64,000 nt of DNA from Escherichia coli. Lineage in GTDB: Bacteria > Pseudomonadota > Gammaproteobacteria > Enterobacterales > Enterobacteriaceae. Below are positions 12,202 through 21,241 of the stretch, piece after piece. Where the stretch lies: assembly GCF_011881725.1 (NCBI RefSeq), contig NZ_JAATUR010000019.1:16542-80541 (forward strand), in the 5' to 3' direction. How positions within the stretch are numbered: the first letter of the stretch is position 1; each line of letters starts with the position of its first letter. Below the pieces are notes generated by a model. The model worked only from the letters and a program-made list of their open reading frames with translations. It was not told the DNA's origin and searched no databases. The translations under genes were made by a program, and so were the position numbers.

Positions 12202-14039
12202 ACATGCTTGCCTTAACCATTATTTTGCCATTGATTGGCTTCGTCCTGCTGGCGTTCTCACGCGGACGCTGGTCTGAAAATGTCTCGGCGATCGTGGGCG
12301 TTGGCTCTGTGGGCCTGGCGGCGCTGGTGACTGCGTTTATCGGCGTCGACTTCTTCGCTAACGGCGAGCAGCCATACAGCCAACCGCTGTGGACGTGGAT
12401 GTCGGTAGGCGACTTTAATATCGGTTTCAACCTGGTGCTGGACGGCCTGTCGCTGACCATGCTCTCGGTAGTCACCGGTGTGGGTTTCCTGATCCACATG
12501 TACGCCTCCTGGTATATGCGCGGTGAAGAGGGCTACTCTCGCTTCTTCGCTTACACCAACCTGTTCATCGCCAGCATGGTGGTTCTGGTTCTCGCCGATA
12601 ACCTGCTGCTGATGTACCTCGGCTGGGAAGGCGTGGGCCTGTGCTCCTATCTGTTGATCGGTTTCTACTACACCGATCCGAAGAATGGCGCAGCGGCAAT
12701 GAAAGCGTTCGTCGTGACCCGTGTGGGTGACGTGTTCCTCGCTTTCGCGCTGTTCATTCTCTACAACGAACTGGGCACCCTGAACTTCCGTGAGATGGTG
12801 GAGCTGGCGCCTGCGCACTTTGCCGACGGCAATAACATGCTGATGTGGGCGACGCTGATGCTGCTGGGCGGTGCGGTCGGTAAATCTGCGCAGTTGCCGT
12901 TGCAGACATGGCTTGCTGACGCAATGGCTGGCCCGACGCCTGTCTCCGCGCTGATCCACGCCGCAACGATGGTAACCGCCGGTGTCTACCTGATCGCCCG
13001 TACCCACGGCCTGTTCCTGATGACTCCGGAAGTTCTGCATCTGGTAGGTATTGTCGGGGCGGTTACGCTGCTGCTGGCTGGTTTTGCCGCACTGGTACAG
13101 ACCGACATCAAACGTGTTCTCGCTTACTCTACCATGAGCCAGATTGGCTACATGTTCCTCGCGCTTGGCGTGCAGGCATGGGATGCGGCGATTTTCCACT
13201 TGATGACCCACGCGTTCTTTAAAGCGCTGCTGTTCCTGGCATCCGGTTCCGTCATTCTGGCCTGCCATCACGAACAGAACATCTTCAAGATGGGCGGCCT
13301 GCGTAAATCTATTCCGCTGGTTTATCTCTGCTTCCTGGTGGGCGGCGCAGCACTGTCGGCACTGCCGCTGGTTACTGCGGGCTTCTTTAGTAAAGATGAG
13401 ATCCTCGCGGGTGCGATGGCGAATGGTCATATCAATCTGATGGTGGCAGGCCTGGTCGGTGCGTTTATGACCTCGCTCTACACCTTCCGTATGATTTTCA
13501 TCGTCTTCCACGGAAAAGAACAAATTCACGCTCACGCCGTGAAAGGGATTACCCACAGCTTGCCGTTGATTGTGCTGCTGCTCCTTTCCACCTTCGTTGG
13601 CGCGCTGATTGTACCGCCGCTGCAGGGCGTGCTTCCGCAGACTACGGAGCTGGCGCATGGCAGCATGTTGACCCTGGAAATTACCTCTGGCGTGGTCGCA
13701 GTAGTTGGCATTCTGCTGGCGGCATGGCTGTGGCTGGGTAAACGTACTCTGGTGACCTCCATTGCCAACAGTGCGCCGGGCCGACTGCTGGGGACCTGGT
13801 GGTACAACGCCTGGGGCTTTGATTGGCTGTACGACAAAGTGTTCGTCAAGCCATTCCTGGGTATTGCCTGGTTGCTGAAACGCGATCCGTTGAACTCAAT
13901 GATGAACATCCCGGCGATCCTCTCGCGCCTTGCGGGTAAAGGTCTGCTGTTCAGTGAGAACGGCTACCTGCGCTGGTATGTGGCATCCATGAGCATTGGT
14001 GCGGTCGTGGTGCTGGCACTGTTGATGGTACTGCGTTGA
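12198..14039 (+). CDS. nuoL: NADH:quinone oxidoreductase subunit L
   Basis: NuoL (613 residues) is the most distal of the three antiporter-like proton-pumping subunits. About fourteen core helices carry conserved charged residues, including the helix-5 glutamate in [13 protein letters not shown] and the lysine in [20 protein letters not shown]. The C-terminal about 100 residues form the lateral helix that runs along the membrane arm. It is followed by a REP element rather than by the usual tight junction to the next gene. Confidence 0.98.
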
Positions 14040-14078
14040 GTTAAGGATTGTGGGATTGCCCCAGGGCATATAAGAACG

Positions 14079-14116
14079 TAGGTCGGATAAGCCGCCTTCG
14101 CGGCGCATCCGGCACT
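14079..14116. repeat. REP element between nuoL and nuoM
   Basis: An imperfect palindrome of the repetitive extragenic type is seen: GTCGGATAAGCCGC, then a short loop, then GCGCATCCGGCAC. It lies in the 163-base nuoL-nuoM gap. Such elements often stabilise upstream mRNA or bind DNA gyrase; no effect is demonstrated here. Confidence 0.85.
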
Positions 14117-14202
14117 ACCCCCGGTCCGAAGAGAATTTTCTGTCGTGAGAATTCGTTGAAAATCCGGTCCTGATGGGACTTTTACAAGGAATAAAGATCG
14201 CC

Positions 14203-15732
14203 ATGTTACTACCCTGGCTAATATTAATTCCCTTTATCGGCGGCTTCCTGTGCTGGCAGACCGAACGCTTTGGCGTCAAGGTGCCGCGCTGGGTAGCGCT
14301 GGTAACCATGGGATTGACGCTGGCGCTGTCGCTGCAACTGTGGTTGCAGGGCGGTTATTCACTGACGCAATCCGCCGGAATTCCGCAGTGGCAGTCTGAA
14401 TTCGACATGCCGTGGATCCCGCGTTTTGGTATCTCTATCCATCTCGCCATTGACGGCCTGTCGCTGCTGATGGTCGTGCTGACCGGTCTGCTCGGCGTGC
14501 TGGCGGTACTCTGCTCGTGGAAAGAGATCGAAAAATATCAGGGCTTCTTCCACCTCAACCTGATGTGGATCCTGGGCGGCGTTATCGGCGTGTTCCTTGC
14601 CATCGACATGTTCCTGTTCTTCTTCTTCTGGGAAATGATGCTGGTGCCAATGTACTTCCTGATCGCGCTGTGGGGGCATAAAGCTTCTGACGGTAAAACG
14701 CGTATCACGGCGGCAACCAAGTTCTTCATTTACACCCAGGCGAGTGGTCTGGTGATGTTGATCGCCATCCTGGCGCTGGTTTTTGTTCACTACAATGCGA
14801 CCGGCGTCTGGACCTTCAACTATGAAGAGTTGCTGAATACGCCGATGTCTAACGGCGTGGAATACCTGTTGATGCTGGGCTTCTTCATCGCCTTCGCGGT
14901 GAAAATGCCGGTGGTTCCGCTGCATGGCTGGCTGCCTGATGCGCACTCCCAGGCACCGACTGCCGGTTCTGTTGACCTCGCGGGGATCTTGCTGAAAACC
15001 GCCGCTTACGGTCTGCTGCGTTTCTCCCTGCCACTGTTCCCGAACGCGTCGGCAGAGTTCGCGCCAATCGCTATGTGGCTGGGTGTTATCGGCATCTTCT
15101 ACGGTGCGTGGATGGCCTTCGCTCAGACCGATATCAAACGTCTGATCGCCTACACCTCTGTTTCCCACATGGGCTTTGTGCTGATTGCTATTTACACTGG
15201 CAGCCAGTTGGCCTACCAGGGTGCTGTCATCCAGATGATTGCTCACGGTTTGTCAGCGGCGGGTCTGTTTATTCTCTGCGGCCAGCTTTATGAACGTATC
15301 CACACCCGCGATATGCGCATGATGGGCGGTCTGTGGAGCAAAATGAAATGGCTGCCAGCACTGTCGCTGTTCTTTGCGGTGGCAACGCTTGGGATGCCAG
15401 GCACCGGTAACTTCGTCGGCGAATTTATGATTCTGTTCGGCAGCTTCCAGGTTGTCCCGGTGATTACTGTTATCTCTACCTTTGGGCTGGTCTTTGCCTC
15501 TGTTTATTCGCTGGCGATGCTGCATCGCGCTTACTTCGGTAAAGCGAAAAGCCAGATTGCCAGCCAGGAACTGCCAGGGATGTCGCTGCGTGAGCTGTTT
15601 ATGATCCTGTTGCTGGTGGTGCTGCTGGTACTGCTGGGCTTCTATCCGCAGCCGATTCTGGATACCTCGCATTCCGCGATTGGCAATATCCAGCAGTGGT
15701 TTGTTAATTCCGTTACTACTACAAGGCCGTAA
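14203..15732 (+). CDS. nuoM: NADH:quinone oxidoreductase subunit M
   Basis: NuoM (509 residues) is the second antiporter-like proton-pumping membrane subunit. Conserved features are the helix-5 glutamate in FFFWEMMLVPMYFL and the lysine in FAVKMPVVPLHGWLPDAHS. I chose the ATG at 14203 (MLLPWL), which follows AAGGAATAAAGA, rather than the in-frame ATG at 14173. The shorter form matches the known 509-residue protein and starts directly in a membrane helix. nuoN begins six bases after the stop. Confidence 0.97.
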   Translation: MLLPWLILIPFIGGFLCWQTERFGVKVPRWVALVTMGLTLALSLQLWLQGGYSLTQSAGIPQWQSEFDMPWIPRFGISIHLAIDGLSLLMVVLTGLLGVLAVLCSWKEIEKYQGFFHLNLMWILGGVIGVFLAIDMFLFFFFWEMMLVPMYFLIALWGHKASDGKTRITAATKFFIYTQASGLVMLIAILALVFVHYNATGVWTFNYEELLNTPMSNGVEYLLMLGFFIAFAVKMPVVPLHGWLPDAHSQAPTAGSVDLAGILLKTAAYGLLRFSLPLFPNASAEFAPIAMWLGVIGIFYGAWMAFAQTDIKRLIAYTSVSHMGFVLIAIYTGSQLAYQGAVIQMIAHGLSAAGLFILCGQLYERIHTRDMRMMGGLWSKMKWLPALSLFFAVATLGMPGTGNFVGEFMILFGSFQVVPVITVISTFGLVFASVYSLAMLHRAYFGKAKSQIASQELPGMSLRELFMILLLVVLLVLLGFYPQPILDTSHSAIGNIQQWFVNSVTTTRP

Positions 15733-15738
15733 ATCGCC

Positions 15739-17196
15739 ATGACAATAACTCCACAAAACCTGATCGCACTGCTACCGTTGCTGATCGTCGGCTTGACGGT
15801 GGTGGTTGTGATGCTCTCCATTGCGTGGCGACGCAATCATTTCCTCAACGCTACGCTCTCGGTTATTGGGCTTAACGCGGCGCTGGTTTCGCTCTGGTTT
15901 GTCGGCCAGGCTGGCGCTATGGACGTTACGCCGCTGATGCGCGTTGATGGTTTCGCCATGCTTTACACCGGGCTGGTATTGTTGGCGAGCCTCGCCACCT
16001 GTACTTTCGCCTACCCGTGGCTTGAAGGCTATAACGACAACAAGGACGAGTTCTACCTGTTGGTGTTAATTGCCGCGCTGGGCGGGATCTTGCTGGCGAA
16101 TGCCAATCATCTGGCATCTCTGTTCCTCGGTATCGAACTGATTTCTCTGCCGCTGTTTGGCCTGGTCGGTTACGCTTTCCGCCAGAAACGTTCGCTGGAA
16201 GCCAGTATCAAATACACCATCCTTTCTGCCGCAGCGTCTTCTTTCCTGCTGTTCGGTATGGCGCTGGTGTATGCGCAGTCAGGCGATCTGTCGTTTGTCG
16301 CACTGGGTAAAAACCTCGGCGACGGTATGCTCAACGAGCCGCTGTTGCTGGCAGGTTTCGGCCTGATGATTGTGGGTCTCGGCTTCAAACTCTCTCTGGT
16401 GCCGTTCCATCTGTGGACGCCAGACGTATACCAGGGCGCGCCTGCGCCGGTTTCTACCTTCCTGGCGACGGCGAGCAAAATCGCTATTTTCGGTGTGGTG
16501 ATGCGTCTGTTCCTTTACGCACCGGTGGGTGACAGCGAAGCGATTCGCGTGGTGCTGGCGATTATCGCCTTTGCCTCTATCATCTTCGGTAACCTGATGG
16601 CGCTGAGCCAGACCAACATCAAACGTCTGCTCGGTTACTCGTCTATCTCTCACCTTGGCTATCTGCTGGTGGCGCTGATTGCGCTGCAAACTGGCGAGAT
16701 GTCGATGGAAGCGGTAGGGGTTTACCTGGCCGGTTATCTGTTCAGCAGCCTCGGCGCGTTCGGTGTGGTCAGCCTGATGTCAAGCCCGTATCGTGGTCCG
16801 GATGCGGATTCCCTGTTCTCTTACCGTGGTCTGTTCTGGCACCGTCCGATCCTCGCTGCTGTGATGACTGTAATGATGTTGTCACTGGCCGGTATCCCAA
16901 TGACGCTGGGCTTTATCGGTAAGTTCTACGTGCTGGCGGTCGGTGTTCAGGCGCACTTGTGGTGGCTGGTGGGTGCCGTGGTTGTCGGTTCGGCAATCGG
17001 CCTCTACTACTATCTGCGTGTGGCGGTGAGCCTGTACCTGCACGCACCGGAAAAACCGGGCCGCGATGCACCGTCAAACTGGCAGTACAGCGCGGGCGGT
17101 ATCGTGGTGCTGATCTCCGCACTGTTGGTACTGGTGCTGGGTGTATGGCCGCAACCGCTGATTAGCATTGTGCGTTTGGCAATGCCGCTGATGTAA
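15739..17196 (+). CDS. nuoN: NADH:quinone oxidoreductase subunit N
   Basis: NuoN (485 residues) is the third antiporter-like subunit and sits next to NuoK in the membrane arm. About fourteen helices are visible. The signature residues include the lysine in [20 protein letters not shown] and the conserved [19 protein letters not shown] loop. It is the last gene of the operon and is closed by the terminator at 17221-17246. Confidence 0.98.
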   Translation: MTITPQNLIALLPLLIVGLTVVVVMLSIAWRRNHFLNATLSVIGLNAALVSLWFVGQAGAMDVTPLMRVDGFAMLYTGLVLLASLATCTFAYPWLEGYNDNKDEFYLLVLIAALGGILLANANHLASLFLGIELISLPLFGLVGYAFRQKRSLEASIKYTILSAAASSFLLFGMALVYAQSGDLSFVALGKNLGDGMLNEPLLLAGFGLMIVGLGFKLSLVPFHLWTPDVYQGAPAPVSTFLATASKIAIFGVVMRLFLYAPVGDSEAIRVVLAIIAFASIIFGNLMALSQTNIKRLLGYSSISHLGYLLVALIALQTGEMSMEAVGVYLAGYLFSSLGAFGVVSLMSSPYRGPDADSLFSYRGLFWHRPILAAVMTVMMLSLAGIPMTLGFIGKFYVLAVGVQAHLWWLVGAVVVGSAIGLYYYLRVAVSLYLHAPEKPGRDAPSNWQYSAGGIVVLISALLVLVLGVWPQPLISIVRLAMPLM

Positions 17197-17220
17197 GCGA
17201 GCCGTTTGTAAGTCAGAAAG

Positions 17221-17246
17221 CCGCCGACATGTTCGGCGGTTTTTTG
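17221..17246 (+). terminator. Rho-independent terminator of the nuo operon
   Basis: CCGCCGA at 17221-17227 pairs with TCGGCGG at 17233-17239 around a five-base loop and is followed by a T-run. It lies 25 bases after the nuoN stop and ends the operon facing the convergent yfbM. Confidence 0.93.
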
Positions 17247-17262
17247 TGGCGCCCTGACACCA

Positions 17263-17766
17263 TCACCCAACAATAACCGTCAGCGCATGATTCCCCTGTC
17301 GCAGCATACGTCTGTACGCACTAATCAGCTTTTCCATATCGAGCATAATCGAGGCAAAGAGTTGCCCCTCTAACTCTTCTGAAAAGGTCACTCCCGGATA
17401 AATCACCATTTCATTGAGTCGCTTAATGGAAAACTGGTTACGCAGTTCACTTCGGTCCAGTGAATCCAGGCGGTCGATTGTCGCGGCTAACTCCTGATTC
17501 CAGGTCAATCCCAGGAAGCCATCTATACCATCTTCTAGGCTGTGTTCACCAAGCACGGCACGACTCAACGGATCATTCTTCGCTGGATCGAACGCAGATG
17601 TACCCGTCAGGCCAAAATGTAAAAAATCCCAGCGTTTATCAATATCCAGTCGGCGTAAACCTGAAAGCGTGTCGTGAATATTGTCCATCAAAGGTTTTTC
17701 TGTAGATTCAAGCAGTTGGTTAACCTTTTCTGAATTAATTTCCGCAAAATAACCAATCATTCCCAT
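17263..17766 (-). CDS. yfbM: DUF1877 family protein YfbM
   Basis: The product is a 167-residue soluble protein of the DUF1877 family, whose function is unknown. The sequence matches E. coli YfbM along its length, for example MGMIGYFAEIN at the start and RQGNHALTVIVG at the end. I use the ATG at 17766; a frame extending 22 codons further upstream is AT-rich and lacks family similarity. yfbL lies upstream on the same strand. In K-12, three more small genes (yfbN, yfbO, yfbP) lie between yfbM and nuoN; here yfbM ends directly against the nuo terminator. Confidence 0.93.
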   Translation of the reverse strand: MGMIGYFAEINSEKVNQLLESTEKPLMDNIHDTLSGLRRLDIDKRWDFLHFGLTGTSAFDPAKNDPLSRAVLGEHSLEDGIDGFLGLTWNQELAATIDRLDSLDRSELRNQFSIKRLNEMVIYPGVTFSEELEGQLFASIMLDMEKLISAYRRMLRQGNHALTVIVG

Positions 17767-17867
17767 CTTATTTCTCCCGTCAGATTTCATTTTGCACATC
17801 TTAAAACAGACGCGGAAAAATAAAATAATCATGCCGTTTTTTCTGGAGCCGACTCGAGAAATTTTTA

Positions 17868-18839
17868 TTATTTACTGTTTTGCAACAAGGTAATAACGCC
17901 ATCTACGACCTGAGCCATTTTATGATAATTGAGTCTGTCTGCGGTATCTCCAGGTAAGTGATATTGTTTATTACGATAAAACGCTGTATCTGTAATCATT
18001 ACCGAGGGAATATCGTGCTGCCAATAATTTAGGTGGTCGGAGAAATCGATACCGGGAATAAAACCAGGGGCGTTAATAGAATAAACGGGCATCTCTTTTG
18101 CTGATAACAACGCTGATTTTACCTGACGCACAGCGCTGATATCCTGCATTCTGCCGACGACGGCAATAAAATCACCACGGTCGGGATAAATCCAGGACAT
18201 TGCAGAGTAAGGATAATTCTGACTCCCGGGTGCGGAATCGTAATAGCCAATCATCTCCAGAGCTATCATTAATTTCACTGGACGCTCAAGAGAAGCTGCA
18301 TGTACCGCGCTCCCCATTTCATCGCTACGAAAGAAGGGCGGTTCTTCTGAAGCGTAGGCGACCAGTTGGACGCCAATCACCGGAGCTTGCTGCTGTAACA
18401 AACGTGCCAGTTCCAGTAATCCAGCGACACCGCTGGCATTATCATCTGCGCCTGGTGTATAGGTTAATTGCTCATTTTCATAACTGGTTGCGGAATCATA
18501 GTGCGCGCCAATAATAATCAGCGGTCGATCTTGTGGGCCATAATCAGCAATAATATTTTTGTACGGTCCACCAGTAATGGGGACTGGTTGTTCAGTTACT
18601 ACTGCGCCACTTTTCGTAATAATATCTTTAATATAGTTACCCGACCTGTTTAGATTATCAAGATGGTTAGTGCCGCGGGGATGCACAGTTTGTGTAAGAT
18701 AACGAACCGTTATTTCTAATTGTTCAGGACTAGCATGTTGGGAAGATGGCGGTAACGCGCTGACCCAGGGTTGATAAAAAATAATTAAAGGAAGTGATAG
18801 TAGTAGCGATATAAAACAAAGAACTGTTATTTTATTCAT
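17868..18839 (-). CDS. yfbL: M28-family zinc aminopeptidase-like protein YfbL
   Basis: The product is a 323-residue protein with an N-terminal hydrophobic segment (about residues 4-22) that would export or anchor it, followed by an M28 peptidase domain. Metal-binding and catalytic motifs are visible: GAHYD, PGADDNASG, the EE pair in ASEEPPFF, and the later aspartate/histidine in DFSDHLNYW. Family members are zinc aminopeptidases; the substrate of YfbL is unknown. The ATG at 18839 gives the known MNKITVLC start; a TTG two codons upstream is less likely. It is divergent from the broken yfbK. Confidence 0.92.
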   Translation of the reverse strand: MNKITVLCFISLLLSLPLIIFYQPWVSALPPSSQHASPEQLEITVRYLTQTVHPRGTNHLDNLNRSGNYIKDIITKSGAVVTEQPVPITGGPYKNIIADYGPQDRPLIIIGAHYDSATSYENEQLTYTPGADDNASGVAGLLELARLLQQQAPVIGVQLVAYASEEPPFFRSDEMGSAVHAASLERPVKLMIALEMIGYYDSAPGSQNYPYSAMSWIYPDRGDFIAVVGRMQDISAVRQVKSALLSAKEMPVYSINAPGFIPGIDFSDHLNYWQHDIPSVMITDTAFYRNKQYHLPGDTADRLNYHKMAQVVDGVITLLQNSK

Positions 18840-18976
18840 ATGCAAGTTATCAATAGAATGTGTTATTTCATCATTATTTGTAATGTGTCCGGGATGGTTA
18901 TTTTATTAAGATTGGCAGAGATATACAAAGAGTATATTTTACAGCTGGCACGTGAATTTTTTAAAAAGGAATTTAT

Positions 18977-19238
18977 ATGAGAAACAAAAATATAATCATG
19001 TTGATTATTGGTGGTTTGATTTTGACTGGATGCTGGCAGGAATCTGAGGATAAGGAAAGTCAGCAACAACAATCCACCACATCAACAGACCAGCAGCTCT
19101 GAATACCTGAATAATACATCCTGGCAGCAGATCGAACCGTTGGGGCAGCAAGCGAAAGGAGAGGATCCACAAGGTTACAGAGCGGATTTTATTCGCCTGA
19201 TTGGTCTGGTGGAAGGTCTGAACAATTCACAAAACTAA
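18977..19238 (+). pseudogene. yfbK: yfbK remnant with large internal deletion
   Basis: Only the two ends of a lipoprotein gene remain. The first 41 codons from the ATG at 18977, after an AAAGGAA ribosome binding site, encode a lipoprotein signal peptide ending in the lipobox LTGC and a Gln/Ser/Thr-rich stretch, then a TGA at 19100-19102. In the next frame, positions 19122-19238 encode WQQIEPLGQQAKGEDPQGYR followed by about 18 more residues and a stop. That piece resembles the C-terminal tail (DUF3520 type) of von Willebrand factor A domain proteins such as YfbK, normally about 575 residues. Position and orientation match yfbK. The whole VWA domain is gone. This is family recognition from memory, not an alignment. 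Confidence 0.78.
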
Positions 19239-19359
19239 CAATGATAAATCTGTTTGCCTGAGATCAACATCAAGTGTATTCGGCAAACAGATGAATAACA
19301 GGTCAAACAAGTACGTTGGCATCATTAAATTAATCTGCCAACTCATCACCGATTTCGAC
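19239..19359. other. Scar region where elaD would lie
   Basis: In K-12 the ubiquitin/NEDD8-deconjugating protease gene elaD sits between yfbK and rbn. Here only 121 bases separate them and no elaD sequence is recognisable. The stretch contains a perfect 11-base inverted repeat, at 19248-19258 and 19282-19292, with a 23-base loop, which could act as a bidirectional transcription stop. Confidence 0.65.
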
Positions 19360-20277
19360 TTAAATGCTAAACACCGCGAAATCGCTCGCCAGTTCAGTTG
19401 CCGGGAAAATTGACCGGCATTCGCGTAACAAGTGCTGACAGCCTTTGACATCATAGCGCGAACTGACGTGGGTAATGATTAGTTTGCCGACACCAGCCTC
19501 ACGGGCCAGTGTCGCCGCCTGGCGTGTGGAGCTGTGGCCGCGGCTGTTGGCTTTGGCTTCCATCGCCATATCCAGAGTGGCTTCATGAACCATTACATCG
19601 ACACCTTTAGCCAGCTCCAGCGCGGCATTGCAAGGGCCTGTATCGCCGAAAATAGCGATTGCTTTTCCTGGTGTAGGCGCGGCTAAGTAATCAGCGCCGT
19701 TAATCTCCCGACCGTCTTCCAGCGTGACAGTTTTGCCGGCTTTCAAATCCTGAAACAATGGGCCTGGCGGTACGCCTGCGGCCTTTAATGCCTGGGCATT
19801 CAGCGCACCAGGTTTATCATGTTCTTCTACGCGATAGCCGTAACACTCCAGCGGATGTTCCATCGGATAAGCTGTCACTTTACGCAGGCCATCATCAAGA
19901 ATTTCGCCAGTGCTAATTTCAACAATTTCCAGCGGATAATCGGTCCACGAGCCACTAATGCGTAACGCTGTTTCAACAAATTCACGGATACCTTTCGGAC
20001 CATAAATTGTTAAGGGTTGCACAATACCTGACATGGAACGACTGCACAGCAAACCGGGCAGTCCGAAAAGATGATCGCCATGAAGATGGCTAATAAAAAT
20101 CCTGTCCAGTTTGCCGGGGTTAAAGGTGGTGTGCAGCATCTGATGTTGGGTACCTTCACCACAGTCAAATAACCAAAGCCCACTTTGGGTTGGATGTTGC
20201 AGATTGAGCAATATCGCCGTGACATTACGCACCCGGGTCGGAACACCTGCCGAAGTACCTAAGAAAATTAATTCCAT
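19360..20277 (-). CDS. rbn: Ribonuclease BN / tRNase Z
   Basis: The product is a 305-residue metallo-beta-lactamase-fold nuclease (ElaC, RNase BN/Z) that processes the 3' ends of tRNA precursors and other RNAs. The zinc-binding motif [13 protein letters not shown] is visible near residues 62-74, along with further ligands in FGDTGPC and the late THVSSRY segment. It acts in the cytosol as a dimer. The gene is divergent from elaA with a 64-base gap. The sequence departs from K-12 at several positions (for example VRNVTAILL and [15 protein letters not shown]) but no active-site residue is lost. Confidence 0.95.
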   Translation of the reverse strand: MELIFLGTSAGVPTRVRNVTAILLNLQHPTQSGLWLFDCGEGTQHQMLHTTFNPGKLDRIFISHLHGDHLFGLPGLLCSRSMSGIVQPLTIYGPKGIREFVETALRISGSWTDYPLEIVEISTGEILDDGLRKVTAYPMEHPLECYGYRVEEHDKPGALNAQALKAAGVPPGPLFQDLKAGKTVTLEDGREINGADYLAAPTPGKAIAIFGDTGPCNAALELAKGVDVMVHEATLDMAMEAKANSRGHSSTRQAATLAREAGVGKLIITHVSSRYDVKGCQHLLRECRSIFPATELASDFAVFSI

Positions 20278-20341
20278 AAGACCATCACATTTCTAAAAAT
20301 AATCCGGCTAGTATAAGGCATACAACCAAAAGGAGCGCATC

Positions 20342-20803
20342 ATGATCGACTGGCAGGATCTCCATCACTCTGAATTATCGGTTTCTCAGCTTTATGCCTT
20401 ATTACAATTACGTTGTGCGGTATTCGTCGTCGAACAAAACTGTCCTTATCAGGATGTCGATGGTGACGATCTGGTAGGACAAAATCGCCACATTCTCGGC
20501 TGGCAAAACGGGGCACTGGTAGCGTATGCGAGGATTCTGAAAAGTGATGATGATCTTGAGCCGGTCGTTATTGGTCGAGTGATTGTCAGCGAAGCTTTGC
20601 GGGGAGAAAAAGTGGGGCAGCAACTGATGCGTCAAACGCTTGATTCATGTGCGCGTCACTGGCCCGATAAGCCTGTTTACCTTGGCGCGCAGGCACATTT
20701 GCAAAACTTTTACCGCGGTTTTGGCTTTACCCCTGTAACGGATATCTACGAGGAAGATGGAATCCCCCACATTGGGATGGCGCGCGAAGTCATTCAGGCG
20801 TAA
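20342..20803 (+). CDS. elaA: GNAT family N-acetyltransferase ElaA
   Basis: The product is a 153-residue single-domain GNAT acyltransferase. The acetyl-CoA binding segment VIGRVIVSEALRGEKVGQQL is at about residues 78-97, and the late GFGFTPVTDIYEEDGIPHIGM beta-strand region is typical of the ElaA subfamily. The physiological substrate is not established. The start at 20342 follows AAAAGGAGC, a strong ribosome binding site. It is divergent from rbn and 54 bases ahead of elaB. Confidence 0.94.
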   Translation: MIDWQDLHHSELSVSQLYALLQLRCAVFVVEQNCPYQDVDGDDLVGQNRHILGWQNGALVAYARILKSDDDLEPVVIGRVIVSEALRGEKVGQQLMRQTLDSCARHWPDKPVYLGAQAHLQNFYRGFGFTPVTDIYEEDGIPHIGMAREVIQA

Positions 20804-20857
20804 TTGATAACCGTTGTCTATAGTTAGTGACAGGTTTTAAGCAAATGGAGAATGAGA

Positions 20858-21163
20858 ATGTCTAATCAATTTGGTGATACACGCATCGATGACGACCTGA
20901 CGTTACTGAGTGAAACACTGGAAGAGGTACTGCGCTCCTCTGGCGATCCCGCCGATCAGAAATATGTTGAACTGAAGGCGCGAGCAGAGAAGGCGCTGGA
21001 TGATGTGAAAAAAAGAGTAAGCCAGGCTTCAGACAGCTATTACTATCGGGCGAAACAAGCGGTTTATCGTGCCGACGACTACGTTCATGAAAAACCGTGG
21101 CAGGGTATTGGCGTTGGCGCTGCGGTTGGTTTGGTATTAGGACTGTTGCTGGCACGCCGTTAA
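20858..21163 (+). CDS. elaB: Ribosome-associated membrane protein ElaB (DUF883)
   Basis: The product is a 101-residue DUF883 protein, apparently identical to K-12 ElaB. The first 75 residues are charged and helical; a glycine-rich C-terminal membrane segment with a double-arginine tail (GVGAAVGLVLGLLLARR) anchors it in the inner membrane. ElaB and its paralogue YqjD bind ribosomes and are RpoS-controlled in stationary phase (family knowledge). I use the ATG at 20858, preceded by AATGGAGAATGAG; an ATG two codons upstream overlaps that ribosome binding site. Confidence 0.95.
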   Translation: MSNQFGDTRIDDDLTLLSETLEEVLRSSGDPADQKYVELKARAEKALDDVKKRVSQASDSYYYRAKQAVYRADDYVHEKPWQGIGVGAAVGLVLGLLLARR

Positions 21164-21177
21164 AACCTCCCTACACT

Positions 21178-21206
21178 GGGGTACTGCATTTTTCTTGCAG
21201 TACCCC
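21178..21206 (+). other. Perfect hairpin between elaB and menF
   Basis: GGGGTACTGCA at 21178-21188 pairs exactly with TGCAGTACCCC at 21196-21206. No T-run follows, so it would be an imperfect terminator for elaB or an mRNA 3'-end stabiliser. Confidence 0.75.
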
Positions 21207-21207
21207 G

Positions 21208-21213
21208 TATAAT
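21208..21213 (+). promoter_or_regulatory. Candidate -10 element of the menF promoter
   Basis: A perfect TATAAT starts right after the elaB-menF hairpin and lies 29 bases before the menF start. The -35 would have to fall within the hairpin (around 21185-21190, reading ACTGCA), which is poor, so this is a guess. Confidence 0.4.
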
Positions 21214-21241
21214 GTGAGGCTTTTAACAGGGAGAGGTCTGC

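Noticed and set aside
12258..13658. Open frame of 466 codons antisense to nuoL
   Set aside because: It is a shadow frame of nuoL, with a composition rich in His, Gln and Arg as expected for the complement of a membrane protein gene.
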